Assembly (NCBI GenBank): GCA_963751245.1
Contig: CAVVTR010000009.1
Coordinates: 508,552-572,551, forward strand
Length of the DNA: 64,000 bases
Direction of reading: 5' to 3'
Source: CAVVTR01 sp963751245
GTDB taxonomy: Bacteria; Acidobacteriota; Thermoanaerobaculia; Thermoanaerobaculales; Thermoanaerobaculaceae
How positions within the stretch are numbered: position 1 is the first letter of the stretch; each line of letters begins with the position of its first letter. Below are positions 35,664 through 44,567 of this stretch, piece after piece. Under the pieces are notes generated by a model, which worked only from the letters and a program-made list of their open reading frames with translations, had not been told where the DNA came from and did no database searches. The translations under genes were made by a program, and so were the position numbers.

Positions 35664-36545
35664 CCCGCCCGCCCGGCGCAGAGCCCGCACCCGCCCGCGC
35701 ACCCTGAAGGGTGCGGCTACGTTGCCCTGCAGGCGCCGCGGCGCTGCCACCCGCGGACCGGACCCGCATGGCTCGCACCGGCCCGCCGACTGCTTCGCCG
35801 TCGCACCGCTGCACAAGCTTATGTAGCCCAGGGTTGCGGGCTGAATCCCGAGGTGCTTCTGCGAGCGCTGAGGACAGCCTCCAACCCTCCGCCCGCTGCC
35901 GGTCCGGCGCACCATCAGGCCGCGTCTCGCCGCCCGCCCAGCCTCCGCGAGGTTAGCCCTGGGTCTGCAGAGCGAAACGACGACCACCCACCCGCCCGCG
36001 CACCCTGAAGGGCGCGGCTCCATTGCCCTGCCGGCGCCGCGGCGCTGCCACCCGCGGACCACTGACCGCGTGGCCGGCAGAGCCTGCACAACCGAACGTA
36101 GCCGCGGCGCTGCCACCCGCGGACCGGACCCGCATGGCTCGCACCGGCCCGCCGACTGCTTCGCCGTCGCACCGCTGCACAAGCCGAATGGAGCCCAGGG
36201 CTTTAGCCCTGGGTCTGCAGAGCGAAACGACGACCACCCACCCGCCCGCGCACCCTGAAGGGTGCGGCTCCATTGCCCTGCAGGCGCCGCGGCGCTGCCA
36301 CCCGCGGACCACTGACCGCGTGGTCGGCAGAGCCTGCACAACCGAACGTAGCCGCGGGCTTCAGCCCGCGGGGCGGGTGGGGGTGCGTCTTGCAGGGACT
36401 TTGGCCTTGGCCACGCAGGCCGAGGCGACAACAACCCACCCGCCCGCGCACCCTGAAGGGTGCGGCTCCATTGCCCTGCAGGCGCCGCGGCGCGGCCACC
36501 CGCGGCACACGACCTCGTGGTGGTGACAGCCCTGCGCGAGTGATG
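35664..36545. repeat. Mosaic repeat cluster 2
   Basis: About 880 bases of shuffled repeat blocks between two convergent genes. Block A (CACCCTGAAGGGTGCGGCTC, CATTGCCCTGCAGGCGCCG, CTGCCACCCGCGGACC) occurs near 35700, 36001, 36251 and 36450. Block B (CCTGCACAACCGAACGTAGC) occurs near 36083 and 36333. Block C (CCCGCATGGCTCGCACCGG ... TCGCACCGCTGCACAAGC) occurs near 35763 and 36128. Block D (GCCCTGGGTCTGCAGAGCG, AAACGACGACCACCCACC) occurs near 35956 and 36206. A tandem period of about 247-250 bases is visible between 35954 and 36460. Blocks contain hairpins CACCC-TGAA-GGGTG, GGGCTTTAGCCC and GGGCTTCAGCCC. Same family as cluster 1. Confidence 0.88.
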
Positions 36546-36552
36546 GGGCGGG

Positions 36553-37587
36553 CTACTTCTTCTTGCCGGGGCCGAAGGTGGACACGAGCCAGGCGATGCG
36601 GTCGGGGGGACCGGTGAGCCGTTGCGCCCACCCTTCGGGCGGCTCGTCGAAGAACGTCTCGTAGCGCATGGTCACGACGCCGGTGAGGTCGTGGAAATCC
36701 CGCTTGCCGCCGAACATCTCGCGGAAGAACACCGGGTAGTTCACGGTGGACGGCAGCTCCACCATCTCGTCGCGCCGCAGCTTCGCGAGCACGGACGTGG
36801 AGAGCGCCACCTGGAACGCGAACACCCGGTGCGGCTTGTCGGCCTCGCCCATGGCCCGGATCTGCGCGTCGGAGGCCACGGCGGTGAACGCCTTCCGCCA
36901 GGCGCGCAGGATCCCGCGCTCCGGTCGCACGGCCAGGCAGCCTGCCTGGATGTACGTGCGGATCACCTCGCCGTCGGCCGGCGTCGTCATCGCGAACGCC
37001 TTCGCGGGGTCCGCGCCGGTCACCTCGTACGCCCGCTTCCAGTAGGCGTCCAGTGGATCGCCCGCGGCAAGCCCGACGTTGCGGTGGAACACCGGCGTGT
37101 ATCCGAGGCCCGCCCCGGCGGGCAGCACCATCGCCGCCGGCTCGTCGAGGAACACGGTGTCCGGCCCCAGCCACACGAGCTCGGCGAACACGCCGTGCGC
37201 CGCCTCCTCCGCGCTCGCCGCGGCGAACGCCCACCCGGCGGCCGGATACCACGCCGCCGCCTCGGGGACCACGAGGGTCTCCACCGTCGCGCCGAGGTCC
37301 CGCAGGGCCTTCAGCCCCGGGTCGCCGGACCACACGACTGCAGGCGGCGCGTACACCCACACCGGCGCGGCGGCGAACCGCCCGCCGAAGCGCCGCAGGC
37401 TCTCCACCAGCACCCGCGCCCTGGGCAGCAGCTCCGGCGCCGCCACCGAGGTCGCGAAGACCAGAGGCTGCATCTCGGGAGCGGGTGTCGTCACCACCGC
37501 CACCGCCGTCGGAAGCGCCTGGGCCGCGCCGGCGAGCAGGGCCGCGACGACGGACAGGCCGAACCCGCACCGGGATCCATCGCTCAT
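36553..37587 (-). CDS. Exported protein with glycosyltransferase-like fold, function unknown
   Basis: A 344-residue protein with a signal peptide (VVAALLAGAAQALPTAV). The mature part looks like a nucleotide-sugar-transferase-type fold: PLVFATSVAAPELLPRARVL at the start, VFAELVWLGPDTVFLDEP resembling a DxD-like site (D-T-V-F), GYTPVFHRNVG, and QAGCLAVRPERGILRAW. A periplasmic glycosyltransferase without nucleotide sugar would be unusual, so it may be a degenerate member with another role. No confident family name. It lies in a minus-strand run with pirin and an acyltransferase. Confidence 0.7.
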   Translation of the reverse strand: MSDGSRCGFGLSVVAALLAGAAQALPTAVAVVTTPAPEMQPLVFATSVAAPELLPRARVLVESLRRFGGRFAAAPVWVYAPPAVVWSGDPGLKALRDLGATVETLVVPEAAAWYPAAGWAFAAASAEEAAHGVFAELVWLGPDTVFLDEPAAMVLPAGAGLGYTPVFHRNVGLAAGDPLDAYWKRAYEVTGADPAKAFAMTTPADGEVIRTYIQAGCLAVRPERGILRAWRKAFTAVASDAQIRAMGEADKPHRVFAFQVALSTSVLAKLRRDEMVELPSTVNYPVFFREMFGGKRDFHDLTGVVTMRYETFFDEPPEGWAQRLTGPPDRIAWLVSTFGPGKKK

Positions 37588-37650
37588 GGGAAGCCTCCTG
37601 CCGGCTTCTACGGGGAGGGGCTGGAGTGGTTTCAGCCGGCGCTGCGGCCG

Positions 37651-38568
37651 TCAGCCGCGGGGCTTGGCGTGCTTGAGGAACGTCCCCTGCTTGAGCTCGG
37701 AGAACGCCTGCTGGAGCTCCTCCTGGGTGTTCATGACGATGGGGCCGTACCAGGCCACGGGCTCCTGGATGGGGCGGCCGGAGACCAGCAGGAAGCGGAT
37801 CCCCTCCGGGCCCGCCTGCACCTTGACCTCGTCCCCGGTGTCGAAGAGCACCAGGCAGTGGTTGGTGGCCCGCTCCCAGAGAGGCGTCTTCCACGCGCCG
37901 ACCTTCTCCGTGAGCACGTCCCGGGGCTCCGAGGCGTTGGCGAACTGCCCGCCGCCGGCGAACACGTAGGCGAAGGCGTTGCGCGTGGTCTCCACCGGCA
38001 GCGACCGCGTCACCCCCGGCGGCACCGACACGTCCAGGTAGATGGGAGCCGCGGCGATGCCGTCCACGGGCCCGGTGACCCCCCAGAAGGTGCCGCACAC
38101 CACCCGCACGTGGGTGCCGTCGTCCTCGGTCACCTCGGCGACGTCGGGGGCCTTCACGTCCTGGTACCGCGGCGCCGTCATCTTCAGCGACGCGGGAAGG
38201 TTGGCCCACAGCTGGAAGCCGTGCATGCGCCCGTGGTCGTCCCCCTTGGGCATCTCCTGGTGGATGATGCCGCTGCCCGCGGTCATCCACTGCACGTCGC
38301 CCGCGCCCAGCGCGCCCGAGTTGCCCAGGCTGTCGCCGTGCTCCACCGTGCCCGCCAGCACGTAGGTGATGGTCTCGATGCCCCGGTGCGGGTGCCACGG
38401 GAAGCCGGCGAGGTAGTCCTCGGGCCGCTCGTTGCGGAAGTCGTCGAGGAGCAGGAACGGGTCCGTGTCGTGGGTTTCGCCGAACCCGAAAGCGCGGCGC
38501 AGCCGCACCCCGGCGCCCTCGATGGTCGGCGTCGAGCTGCTCAGCCTCCTGATCGGACGGATCGACAT
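37651..38568 (-). CDS. Pirin-family bicupin protein
   Basis: A 305-residue cytoplasmic bicupin. Metal-binding motif 1 is clear: FPWHPHRGIETITYVL with downstream EHGDSLGN, and GSGIIHQEMP. Pirins bind iron; some have quercetin dioxygenase activity and others act as redox-linked regulators. The C-terminal cupin ends EELQQAFSELKQGTF, typical of the family. Start at 38568 chosen for MSIRPIRRL and GGGGAGAG upstream. Confidence 0.92.
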   Translation of the reverse strand: MSIRPIRRLSSSTPTIEGAGVRLRRAFGFGETHDTDPFLLLDDFRNERPEDYLAGFPWHPHRGIETITYVLAGTVEHGDSLGNSGALGAGDVQWMTAGSGIIHQEMPKGDDHGRMHGFQLWANLPASLKMTAPRYQDVKAPDVAEVTEDDGTHVRVVCGTFWGVTGPVDGIAAAPIYLDVSVPPGVTRSLPVETTRNAFAYVFAGGGQFANASEPRDVLTEKVGAWKTPLWERATNHCLVLFDTGDEVKVQAGPEGIRFLLVSGRPIQEPVAWYGPIVMNTQEELQQAFSELKQGTFLKHAKPRG

Positions 38569-38655
38569 GACGCTCTCCCCCTCTCTGTGCACGTTCCGTG
38601 GTGCCGCACCCACGGGAACGGGGCAGGGGAGGGGGGTGTTCCCGGGGCGGGCCGG

Positions 38656-40065
38656 CTACCCCGCGGCCGGCTCCAGGTGGTGGGCGATGGAGTTCGCGTA
38701 GTAGGCGAGGAGAGGCCGGTCGGCGCCGGCCACCGCCAGCACCCCGCCGCTCTCGGCGAGCACGCCCCGCACCCTGAGCGCGCGCACGCCGAGCTCGACC
38801 GTCCGCGCCGCCGCCGTACGCGGCAGCGCGAGCGCGACGTGGCGCCGCCGCAGCTCCGCGAGGGCGGCCTCCACGTCCGCCGCGAGCCGCGCCCGCGGCA
38901 CCTCCGCCGCGCCGGCGGCCAGAAAGGCGTGCGCCACCAGGGCCACCGGCGTCACCGGCACCGCCCGCGCGATCCCCTCCATGAGGCGCTCGCCGAGGAG
39001 CTGCACCTCGTCGCGGTACTCGTCCTCAGGGAGGAGGCGGAAATCCCGGTCCCGCGAGGCGAGGTACGCCTTCACCGACAGCGGCTCGCCGAAGGTGACG
39101 CAGGCGGTGCCGAAGCGGTGGAAGCGCCCGCGCAGCAGGAGCCAGGCGAGCTTCGCCACCGAGCGCAGCCCCGTGCGCACGGCGCCGGCCGTGGACGCGC
39201 GCGGCAGCGTGCCGGCCGTCTCCAGGGCGTGGGTGCGGTCCTCGAGCACGCGGTCGTAGTTGATGCCCACGGGGACGAACACCAGGTCGCGGGGCGCGCC
39301 GGGGTCGAAGCGGCGCAGCAGGTAGCACAGCAGCCCCAGCCTGGGCGGTCCGAGGCGCCCGTCCCGGGTCAGCCTCCCTTCGGGGAAGATGCCCTGCGTC
39401 ACCCCCGACTCGGCGGACAGCTGGACGAACCGCTCGAGCACCTTGCGGTAGAGCGGGTCGTCGGAGCGGCGGCGCACGAAGTAGGCGCCCATGCGCCGCA
39501 GCAGCGTGTCGAGGGGCCACACCCGCGCCCACTCGCCGACGGCGTAGGAGATCGAGGCCAGGCGCGAGACGATGTAGGACACCACCAGGTAGTCGAAGTT
39601 GGAGCGGTGGTTCATGACGAAGATCACACTGGCCGAGGGGTCGATGGCGGCCATGGCCCGGCGGTCCACGAAGCCGATGCGGACCCGGTAGAAGACGCGC
39701 GCCACGGCACGGGCGAGGGAGTGGGCGAGGCGGTAGTAGAGCACCACGTCGAAGCGCGGCACGATCTCGTGGGCCGCCACCCGCACCAGGTCGGTGACCT
39801 CGTCCCAGCTCATCCCGTGCGCGGCGCGGTACTCCCCGGCGGCGCGCACCACCTCGGGGTCGTGGACGAGCATTTCCTCGACCACCTTCTTGCGGGTCAG
39901 CTTGAACGGCTGCAGCTTGATCTTGAGGCGGTCGTCGATCTCGGCGGTGAGGCGGCGCAGGCGCCGCCGCAGCATCACCCGCACCGGCGGCAGCAGCACC
40001 CGCTCGAGCAGCGCCACCGCCGCCAGCAGCGCGAGCGGAATGAGGATGTAGAGCGGTACGAACAC
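38656..40065 (-). CDS. PlsB/PlsC-type glycerolipid acyltransferase
   Basis: A 469-residue membrane-associated acyltransferase. After an N-terminal membrane helix (MFVPLYILIPLALLAAVALLE), the acyltransferase motif I is VMNHRSNFDYLV (HxxxxD), followed by GAYFVRRRSDDP and motif III FPEGRLTRDG. The long form with a C-terminal helical region resembles glycerol-3-phosphate acyltransferases (PlsB) rather than the short PlsC. It transfers acyl chains to glycerol-phosphate acceptors in membrane lipid synthesis. Confidence 0.85.
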   Translation of the reverse strand: MFVPLYILIPLALLAAVALLERVLLPPVRVMLRRRLRRLTAEIDDRLKIKLQPFKLTRKKVVEEMLVHDPEVVRAAGEYRAAHGMSWDEVTDLVRVAAHEIVPRFDVVLYYRLAHSLARAVARVFYRVRIGFVDRRAMAAIDPSASVIFVMNHRSNFDYLVVSYIVSRLASISYAVGEWARVWPLDTLLRRMGAYFVRRRSDDPLYRKVLERFVQLSAESGVTQGIFPEGRLTRDGRLGPPRLGLLCYLLRRFDPGAPRDLVFVPVGINYDRVLEDRTHALETAGTLPRASTAGAVRTGLRSVAKLAWLLLRGRFHRFGTACVTFGEPLSVKAYLASRDRDFRLLPEDEYRDEVQLLGERLMEGIARAVPVTPVALVAHAFLAAGAAEVPRARLAADVEAALAELRRRHVALALPRTAAARTVELGVRALRVRGVLAESGGVLAVAGADRPLLAYYANSIAHHLEPAAG

Positions 40066-40135
40066 CGTCCCGTTGCCCCCCGTCGTTGCGCGGCGTGTTG
40101 GTCCGAGTATATGCCGGGCAGGCTAGGATGGCCCC

Positions 40136-40768
40136 ATGCCCCCCGTCGTCTCGCCGCGCCTCGCCCGCCTCGGCCGCATCGAGCTCGCCCTGGTCGTCGC
40201 CCTGGGCGCCGCCAACGTCGCCTCGGAGCTCCTCCCGGGCACCAAGACGGCGGTCGTCGCCGCCGGCGTGGTGCTGTGGATCGTCGTCCTCGCCGCCCAC
40301 CTGCGGGCGGACCGGGGCGCCCTGCGCGGCTGGGGCCTGCGCGCCGACACGCTCGGCCGCGCCGCCGTCCCCGCCCTCCTCGTCGGCGTGCCGCTGCTGG
40401 CGGCCATGGCGGGGTGGGGCGCGGCCGCCGGCCGCTTCCCGCCGCCGCGCGGCTTCGTCCTCATCCTGCTGCTCTATCCCGTGTGGGGTGTCGTCCAGCA
40501 GTTCCTGCTCGAGGCGATCCTGTGGTCGAACCTGGCCGCCCGCCTGCCGCGGGGCGCGGCGCAGCCGCTGGCCGCGGCGCTCTTCGCCCTCTCGCACCTG
40601 CCGGACTGGCCGCTGGCCGCGCTGACGTTTCCCTTCGCCCTGCTCACCATCGAGCACTACCGCCGCTGGCCGAACCTGTGGGTCCTCGGCGTCGCCCAGG
40701 GGCTGCTGGGGACGTTCGCCTACTACTTCCTGCTCGGCCGCAACCCGCTCATCGCCCTGCTCCCCTGA
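40136..40768 (+). CDS. CPBP-like membrane protein lacking the usual glutamate motif
   Basis: A 210-residue membrane protein with about six helices. VVQQFLLEAILWSNLAARL aligns with the first motif of CPBP (CAAX/type II) intramembrane proteases, and ALFALSHLPDWPLAALTF with the second (F-x-x-x-H). The expected EExxxR is replaced by QQ-x-x-x-E, so peptidase activity is doubtful. A TTGCGC/TATATG promoter-like pair with a 16-base spacer lies upstream near 40084-40111. Ends overlapping the convergent QueG-like gene by 20 bases. Confidence 0.7.
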   Translation: MPPVVSPRLARLGRIELALVVALGAANVASELLPGTKTAVVAAGVVLWIVVLAAHLRADRGALRGWGLRADTLGRAAVPALLVGVPLLAAMAGWGAAAGRFPPPRGFVLILLLYPVWGVVQQFLLEAILWSNLAARLPRGAAQPLAAALFALSHLPDWPLAALTFPFALLTIEHYRRWPNLWVLGVAQGLLGTFAYYFLLGRNPLIALLP

Positions 40769-41681
40769 GAACCTGGGCATCCAGGAGCGCACGAAGGTTG
40801 CGTCCCAGCACGGCGGACGGGTAGTCGAGGCCGAGCCAGGCGAGCTTGATGCGCGCGCCGCTCCCGGCGCTGCCCGCGCCCGCCTCGGCGGCCTCGAGAA
40901 GCCCGCGGGTCTCCACGGCGGAGAACGTCACGCCGGTCTCCTCGATCGTGAGCGGCGGGTTCGCCGGGCACGCCTGCTGGCAGGCGAGGCAGCCGAGCAG
41001 GCATGCGTGCGCCCAGCCGGGGGCCCACTCCGGCCAGCCGCCTTCGCCCTCGTTGGCGCGGGTCAGGCAGCGGTGGGCCGACAGCAGCACGCGGTCGTCG
41101 CCGATGGCGCCGGTGGGGCAGGCCGACAGGCACGCTCCGCAGCCCTCGCACTCGTCGAGGAGGGCCGGGCCACGCGTCTCCGCGCCCGGTTCCTCCGGCA
41201 GCGCGGCGTCGGTGGCGAACGCACACAGCTGGATGAAGCTCCCCAGCCCCGGCGCGTAGGTGATGTTGTTGCGGCCGTAACGCACAAGGCCGAGGCGCGC
41301 GGCGAGCGGCTTCAGCGGCCCGGGGAGGAAGTCCACCCGCGCCCCCGGCAGCCCGTTGCGCTCGAGGTCCTGGCGCACGTCCTCGAACGTCTCGCGGTAG
41401 CGCACGTAGGTCGGAGGCAGCACTGCCGGGAACGGCCCGTCCGGCAGCTCGAAGCGGACGCGGTGGGCGGGGCGGGGGACGGCCACCACGACCACGGTCC
41501 CCTCCACGGCGCCGCGGTCCCCGGCGATCGTGACCAGCACCTCGGCCCAGAAGCCCTCGTCCAGCTCGCCCCGTGCGCGGCGGCCGCGGACCTCCGACGC
41601 AGCCTCGCCGGCCAGCCGTCCGGGGCCCCACGCCACCCGGTACCCGCGTTCCCTGGCCCACTCGAGGAGCTGCTCCAGCAT
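40749..41681 (-). CDS. QueG-like double 4Fe-4S protein (epoxyqueuosine reductase family)
   Basis: A 310-residue cytoplasmic protein. Two ferredoxin clusters are visible: CEGCGACLSACPTGAI and CLACQQACPANPP. The N-terminal half matches the corrinoid-binding part of epoxyqueuosine reductase-like proteins (GLVRYGRNNITYAPGLGSFIQL). QueG carries out the last step of queuosine synthesis in tRNA; reductive-dehalogenase relatives share the fold. It is shorter than QueG (about 350-380), so a related function is possible. Start at 41681 has GGGAGGCGGCC upstream; the frame is open further up but loses homology. Confidence 0.8.
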   Translation of the reverse strand: MLEQLLEWARERGYRVAWGPGRLAGEAASEVRGRRARGELDEGFWAEVLVTIAGDRGAVEGTVVVVAVPRPAHRVRFELPDGPFPAVLPPTYVRYRETFEDVRQDLERNGLPGARVDFLPGPLKPLAARLGLVRYGRNNITYAPGLGSFIQLCAFATDAALPEEPGAETRGPALLDECEGCGACLSACPTGAIGDDRVLLSAHRCLTRANEGEGGWPEWAPGWAHACLLGCLACQQACPANPPLTIEETGVTFSAVETRGLLEAAEAGAGSAGSGARIKLAWLGLDYPSAVLGRNLRALLDAQVLRGAGR

Positions 41682-41840
41682 GGCCGCCTCCCGCACCGCG
41701 CGCCCCGACCCGGCGCTCCGGCCCTCGTCCCCCCGGGGCGGCGAGGGGATCCACCCTCCCGGGAGGCTGTTGCACAGAGGCTCCGGCTGCGGCTTGCGCC
41801 GGCATCCGCCTGGCGGCGGCGCGCTTCGCGAACTGTCCTC

Positions 41841-41861
41841 GACGTAGGTTTCAACTACGTC
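41841..41861. other. Hairpin in the upstream region of the QueG-like gene
   Basis: A perfect 7-bp stem, GACGTAG with CTACGTC, and a 7-base loop, in the 298-base gap between the QueG-like and HD genes. A 12-base palindrome (CCTCCCGGGAGG) lies at 41755-41766 in the same gap. Function unknown; either could act in the leader of the QueG-like gene. Confidence 0.4.
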
Positions 41862-41979
41862 TGCGGGCGTTTCCCTCACGCTTCTTGCCAGCCGGCGTCA
41901 TCGCAAGCCTTGCTTTCGCCGCTCTGCGCAACACCCCCCTAGGCTAGACCGGACCGGAGGTTCGACCAAGTCCGCCGGC

Positions 41980-42588
41980 TCACCCCTGGGGCGCCGGTCC
42001 CGCCGGCAGCACCCCGGCGGCCACCGCCTGCTCGATGAGACCGCGGGCGTACGCCCACAGCGCCTCCGAACCGCGGCCCATGCGGGCGTTGAGCGAGAGC
42101 ACCTGTGCCGCCGTGATGCCGTGCTCGCGCCAGGCGCGGCCGGCGGTGTGGACGTTGTGGAGGATCGGCATGAGCCGGTCGAGGGCGGCGGCGAAGCGGG
42201 CGTCGGGGGTCTCCGCCGCCTCGAACTCCCGCCACAGCGCCGCGAGCTCGCGCCCCTGGTCCTCCGGCAGCAGCCCGTAGAGCCGCTCCGCGGCGCGCCC
42301 CTCGCGCTCCGCCTTGTCGGCGTTCCCCGCCGCGTCGTAGACCAGCGTGTCCCCGGCGTCCACCTCCACGATGTCGTGGACGAGCAGCATCTTCACGACG
42401 CGGGCCACGTCCACCGGCGCCTCGGCGTACTCCGACAGCAGCAGCGCCATCACCGCGACGTGCCAGGAGTGCTCCGCCGAGTCCTCGCGGCGCTCCCCGC
42501 TCAGCAGGTACGAGCGCCGCACCACCGACTTCAGCCGGTCGATCTCCAGGATGAACCCGATCTGCCGCTCCAGCCGTTCGTCCGCCAC
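41980..42588 (-). CDS. HD-domain phosphohydrolase (YfbR-like)
   Basis: A 202-residue soluble HD hydrolase. Motifs: EHSWHVAVMALLL (first His), MLLVHDIVEVDAGD (HD pair) and AAALDRLMPILHNV (last Asp). These match the PF13023 group that includes 5'-deoxynucleotidase YfbR and relatives. It probably removes phosphate from nucleotides. The first 18 codons and about 10 bases upstream are also present as a truncated copy at 50.75 kb. Confidence 0.88.
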   Translation of the reverse strand: MADERLERQIGFILEIDRLKSVVRRSYLLSGERREDSAEHSWHVAVMALLLSEYAEAPVDVARVVKMLLVHDIVEVDAGDTLVYDAAGNADKAEREGRAAERLYGLLPEDQGRELAALWREFEAAETPDARFAAALDRLMPILHNVHTAGRAWREHGITAAQVLSLNARMGRGSEALWAYARGLIEQAVAAGVLPAGPAPQG

Positions 42589-42773
42589 CGTCGCCCTCCG
42601 CAGGGGATGATTCTACCCGCCGCTCCGGCCGCATCTCCGTCGTTCCCGCCGCCCACCGGGGCGAGGCCGTGGCGCGCCCGACCACGTCGAACGCCTGCGG
42701 GAGGACGCGGCTGTCCACGTCCACGGGTGCTACGAGCTTTTCCCGGCCCGCCGCCGCCCCGGAGGGCCTGATC

Positions 42774-42779
42774 TATAAT
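42774..42779 (+). promoter_or_regulatory. TATAAT -10-like box upstream of the stressosome operon
   Basis: A perfect TATAAT in a region of over 70% GC, 171 bases upstream of the rsbR ATG. No -35 box at normal spacing, so it would need an activator or an alternative sigma factor. Confidence 0.35.
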
Positions 42780-42949
42780 CGGTGGCCGGAACGCCCGGGG
42801 AAGGGAAGATTGACCCCGCACGTGGACAGCCAGCACGCACCCGCCCGGAAGACAGCGGCCTCCGGGCCGGGCCGTCGCGCGTGCGCCGCCCGGGGACCGG
42901 CCCGCCGGGCCGGGATGGAACGGCCAGCAGTCATTGAATGGAGGGCGCC

Positions 42950-43780
42950 ATGCCAGACGACGTGAACCCGTCCGCGAGCCCGCTCACCACGGGCGAGAGC
43001 TTCCGCCTGTTCGTGGACAGCGTCAACGACTACGCCATCGTCATGCTGGATCCCGACGGTATCGTCGCCAGCTGGAACGTCGGCGCGGAGCGAATCAAGG
43101 GCTACCGGCAGGACGAGATCATCGGCCGGCATTTCTCCTGCTTCTACCCCCCCGAGGACGTCCACCGCGGCATCCCCGACCGGGAGCTCCGCGTCGCCGC
43201 CGAGGAGGGCCGGTTCGAGGACGAGGGCTGGCGCATGCGCAAGGACGGCTCGCGCTTCTGGGCCTCGGTCGTCATCACCGCCCTGCGCGAGCCTGACGGC
43301 ACCCTGCGCGGCTTCGGCAAGGTCACCCGCGACCTCACCGAGCGCAAGCAGACCGAGGAGCGGCTGCAGCAGCAGAGCCGGGAGATCATGGAGCTGTCCA
43401 CCCCCGTCATGCAGGTCTGGCAGGGCGTGGTGGTGGCGCCGCTCATCGGCTCCCTGGACAGCCAGCGCACCCAGCAGTTCATGGAGCGGCTCCTCAACCG
43501 CATCGTGGAGACCAACTCCCCCATGGCGCTGGTCGACATCATGGGCGTGCCCACCATCGACACGCAGACCGCGCAGCACCTCGTCGAGACCATCAGCGCC
43601 GTGCGCCTGCTCGGCGCCCAGGTCGTGCTCACCGGCGTGCAGCCGGCCATCGCCCAGACCCTCGTGCACCTGGGCATCGACCTCTCCGACATCACCACCC
43701 GCTCCTCGCTCGCGGCCGGTCTGCTCGTGGCGCTGGACATGCTCGAGCTGCAGGTCGTGCCCAGGAACGGGAACCGCTGA
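42950..43780 (+). CDS. rsbR: Stressosome sensor RsbR (PAS plus STAS)
   Basis: A 276-residue protein. N-terminal PAS domain (about 15-135, DYAIVMLDPDGIVASWNVGAERIKGY in overlapping view, ending TRDLTERKQTEERL) and C-terminal STAS domain (about 145-262). In the STAS part VPTIDTQTAQH (Thr205) and TGVQPAIAQT (Thr237) sit where B. subtilis RsbRA is phosphorylated by RsbT. The PAS replaces the globin-like sensor of RsbRA; the stimulus is unknown. Start at 42950 chosen for GGAGGGCGCC upstream. First gene of an rsbR-rsbS-rsbT-rsbX-like set. Confidence 0.9.
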   Translation: MPDDVNPSASPLTTGESFRLFVDSVNDYAIVMLDPDGIVASWNVGAERIKGYRQDEIIGRHFSCFYPPEDVHRGIPDRELRVAAEEGRFEDEGWRMRKDGSRFWASVVITALREPDGTLRGFGKVTRDLTERKQTEERLQQQSREIMELSTPVMQVWQGVVVAPLIGSLDSQRTQQFMERLLNRIVETNSPMALVDIMGVPTIDTQTAQHLVETISAVRLLGAQVVLTGVQPAIAQTLVHLGIDLSDITTRSSLAAGLLVALDMLELQVVPRNGNR

Positions 43781-43788
43781 GGGGCGCC

Positions 43789-44163
43789 ATGGCCATCGAG
43801 AGCATCTCCGTCATCAAGCTGCGGGGGCTGCTGCTGGTCACCGTGCCTCCGGACCCCGACGACCAGACCATCGCGGCGCTCCAGGAGCGGGTGCTGGAGG
43901 CCATGGCGCGGCACGAGTGCAAGGGGCTGGTGCTGGACATCTCGACGGTCCAGACCCTGGACTCGTTCTTCGCGCGGACCATCGTCGAGACCGTGCAGAT
44001 GGTCGGGCTCATGGGCGGCCGCACGGTGCTGGCGGGCATGCGCGCCAGCGTCGCCGTGACCGCGACGCAGCTGGGGCTCACCCTGGGGAGGGCCCTCACG
44101 GCCCTGGACGTCGACCGCGCCTTCGACATGCTCTCCGGGGCGCCCTCCGCCGCCCGGCCATGA
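43789..44163 (+). CDS. rsbS: Stressosome core protein RsbS
   Basis: A 124-residue single STAS-domain protein. The phospho-acceptor Ser59 is in TLDSFFART, the same residue number and DSF context as in B. subtilis. It forms the stressosome scaffold with RsbR and holds RsbT. The gene starts 8 bases after rsbR. Confidence 0.92.
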   Translation: MAIESISVIKLRGLLLVTVPPDPDDQTIAALQERVLEAMARHECKGLVLDISTVQTLDSFFARTIVETVQMVGLMGGRTVLAGMRASVAVTATQLGLTLGRALTALDVDRAFDMLSGAPSAARP

Positions 44164-44566
44164 GCGCGCCGGACCGGGGGAGCTCCGCATCGAGTCCGAG
44201 GGCGACATCGTCGCCGCCCGCAGGGCCGTGCGGATCGTCGCCACGGAGCTGGGGTTCAGCGTCACCGACGTCACCCGCATCGTCACCGCCGCCTCGGAGC
44301 TGACCCGCAACATCTACCAGTACGCGGGCTCCGGCGTCATGCGCTGGTGCGTCCTCGCCGAGGGCGGCCGGGGGTTCGAGCTCGTCTTCGAGGACGCCGG
44401 GCCGGGCATCGCCGACGTCGGCCGCGCCCTGGAGCCGGGCTTCACCACCGGCAAGGGGCTCGGCCTGGGCCTGCCCGGCGCGCGCCGGCTCATGGACGAG
44501 ATGGACATCCGCTCCGTCCCCGGCACGGGCACCACGGTGCGGGTCCGCAAGTGGCTGAGGAGGTAG
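44160..44566 (+). CDS. rsbT: Switch kinase RsbT, apparent one-base frameshift near the start
   Basis: A HATPase-type Ser/Thr kinase that phosphorylates RsbR and RsbS and is released under stress. N-box ASELTRN, G1 box EDAGPGI and G2 box TGKGLGLGLPG are intact. The ATG at 44160 overlaps the rsbS stop (ATGA), the normal coupled start, but the frame with RsbT homology (GELRIESEGDIVAARRAVRI) is another one; it contains no start codon before GTG 44228. Adding one G in the run GGGGG at 44176-44180 joins MSAPDRG to GELRIES exactly. So either the run is one base short in the assembly or the gene uses slippage. Translation from GTG 44228 would lack the first strand and helix. Confidence 0.85.
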
Positions 44567-44567
44567 G

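Noticed and set aside
35664..36545. CRISPR array.
   Set aside because: Repeat blocks are long, variable and shuffled; no uniform short repeats with unique spacers, and no cas genes.
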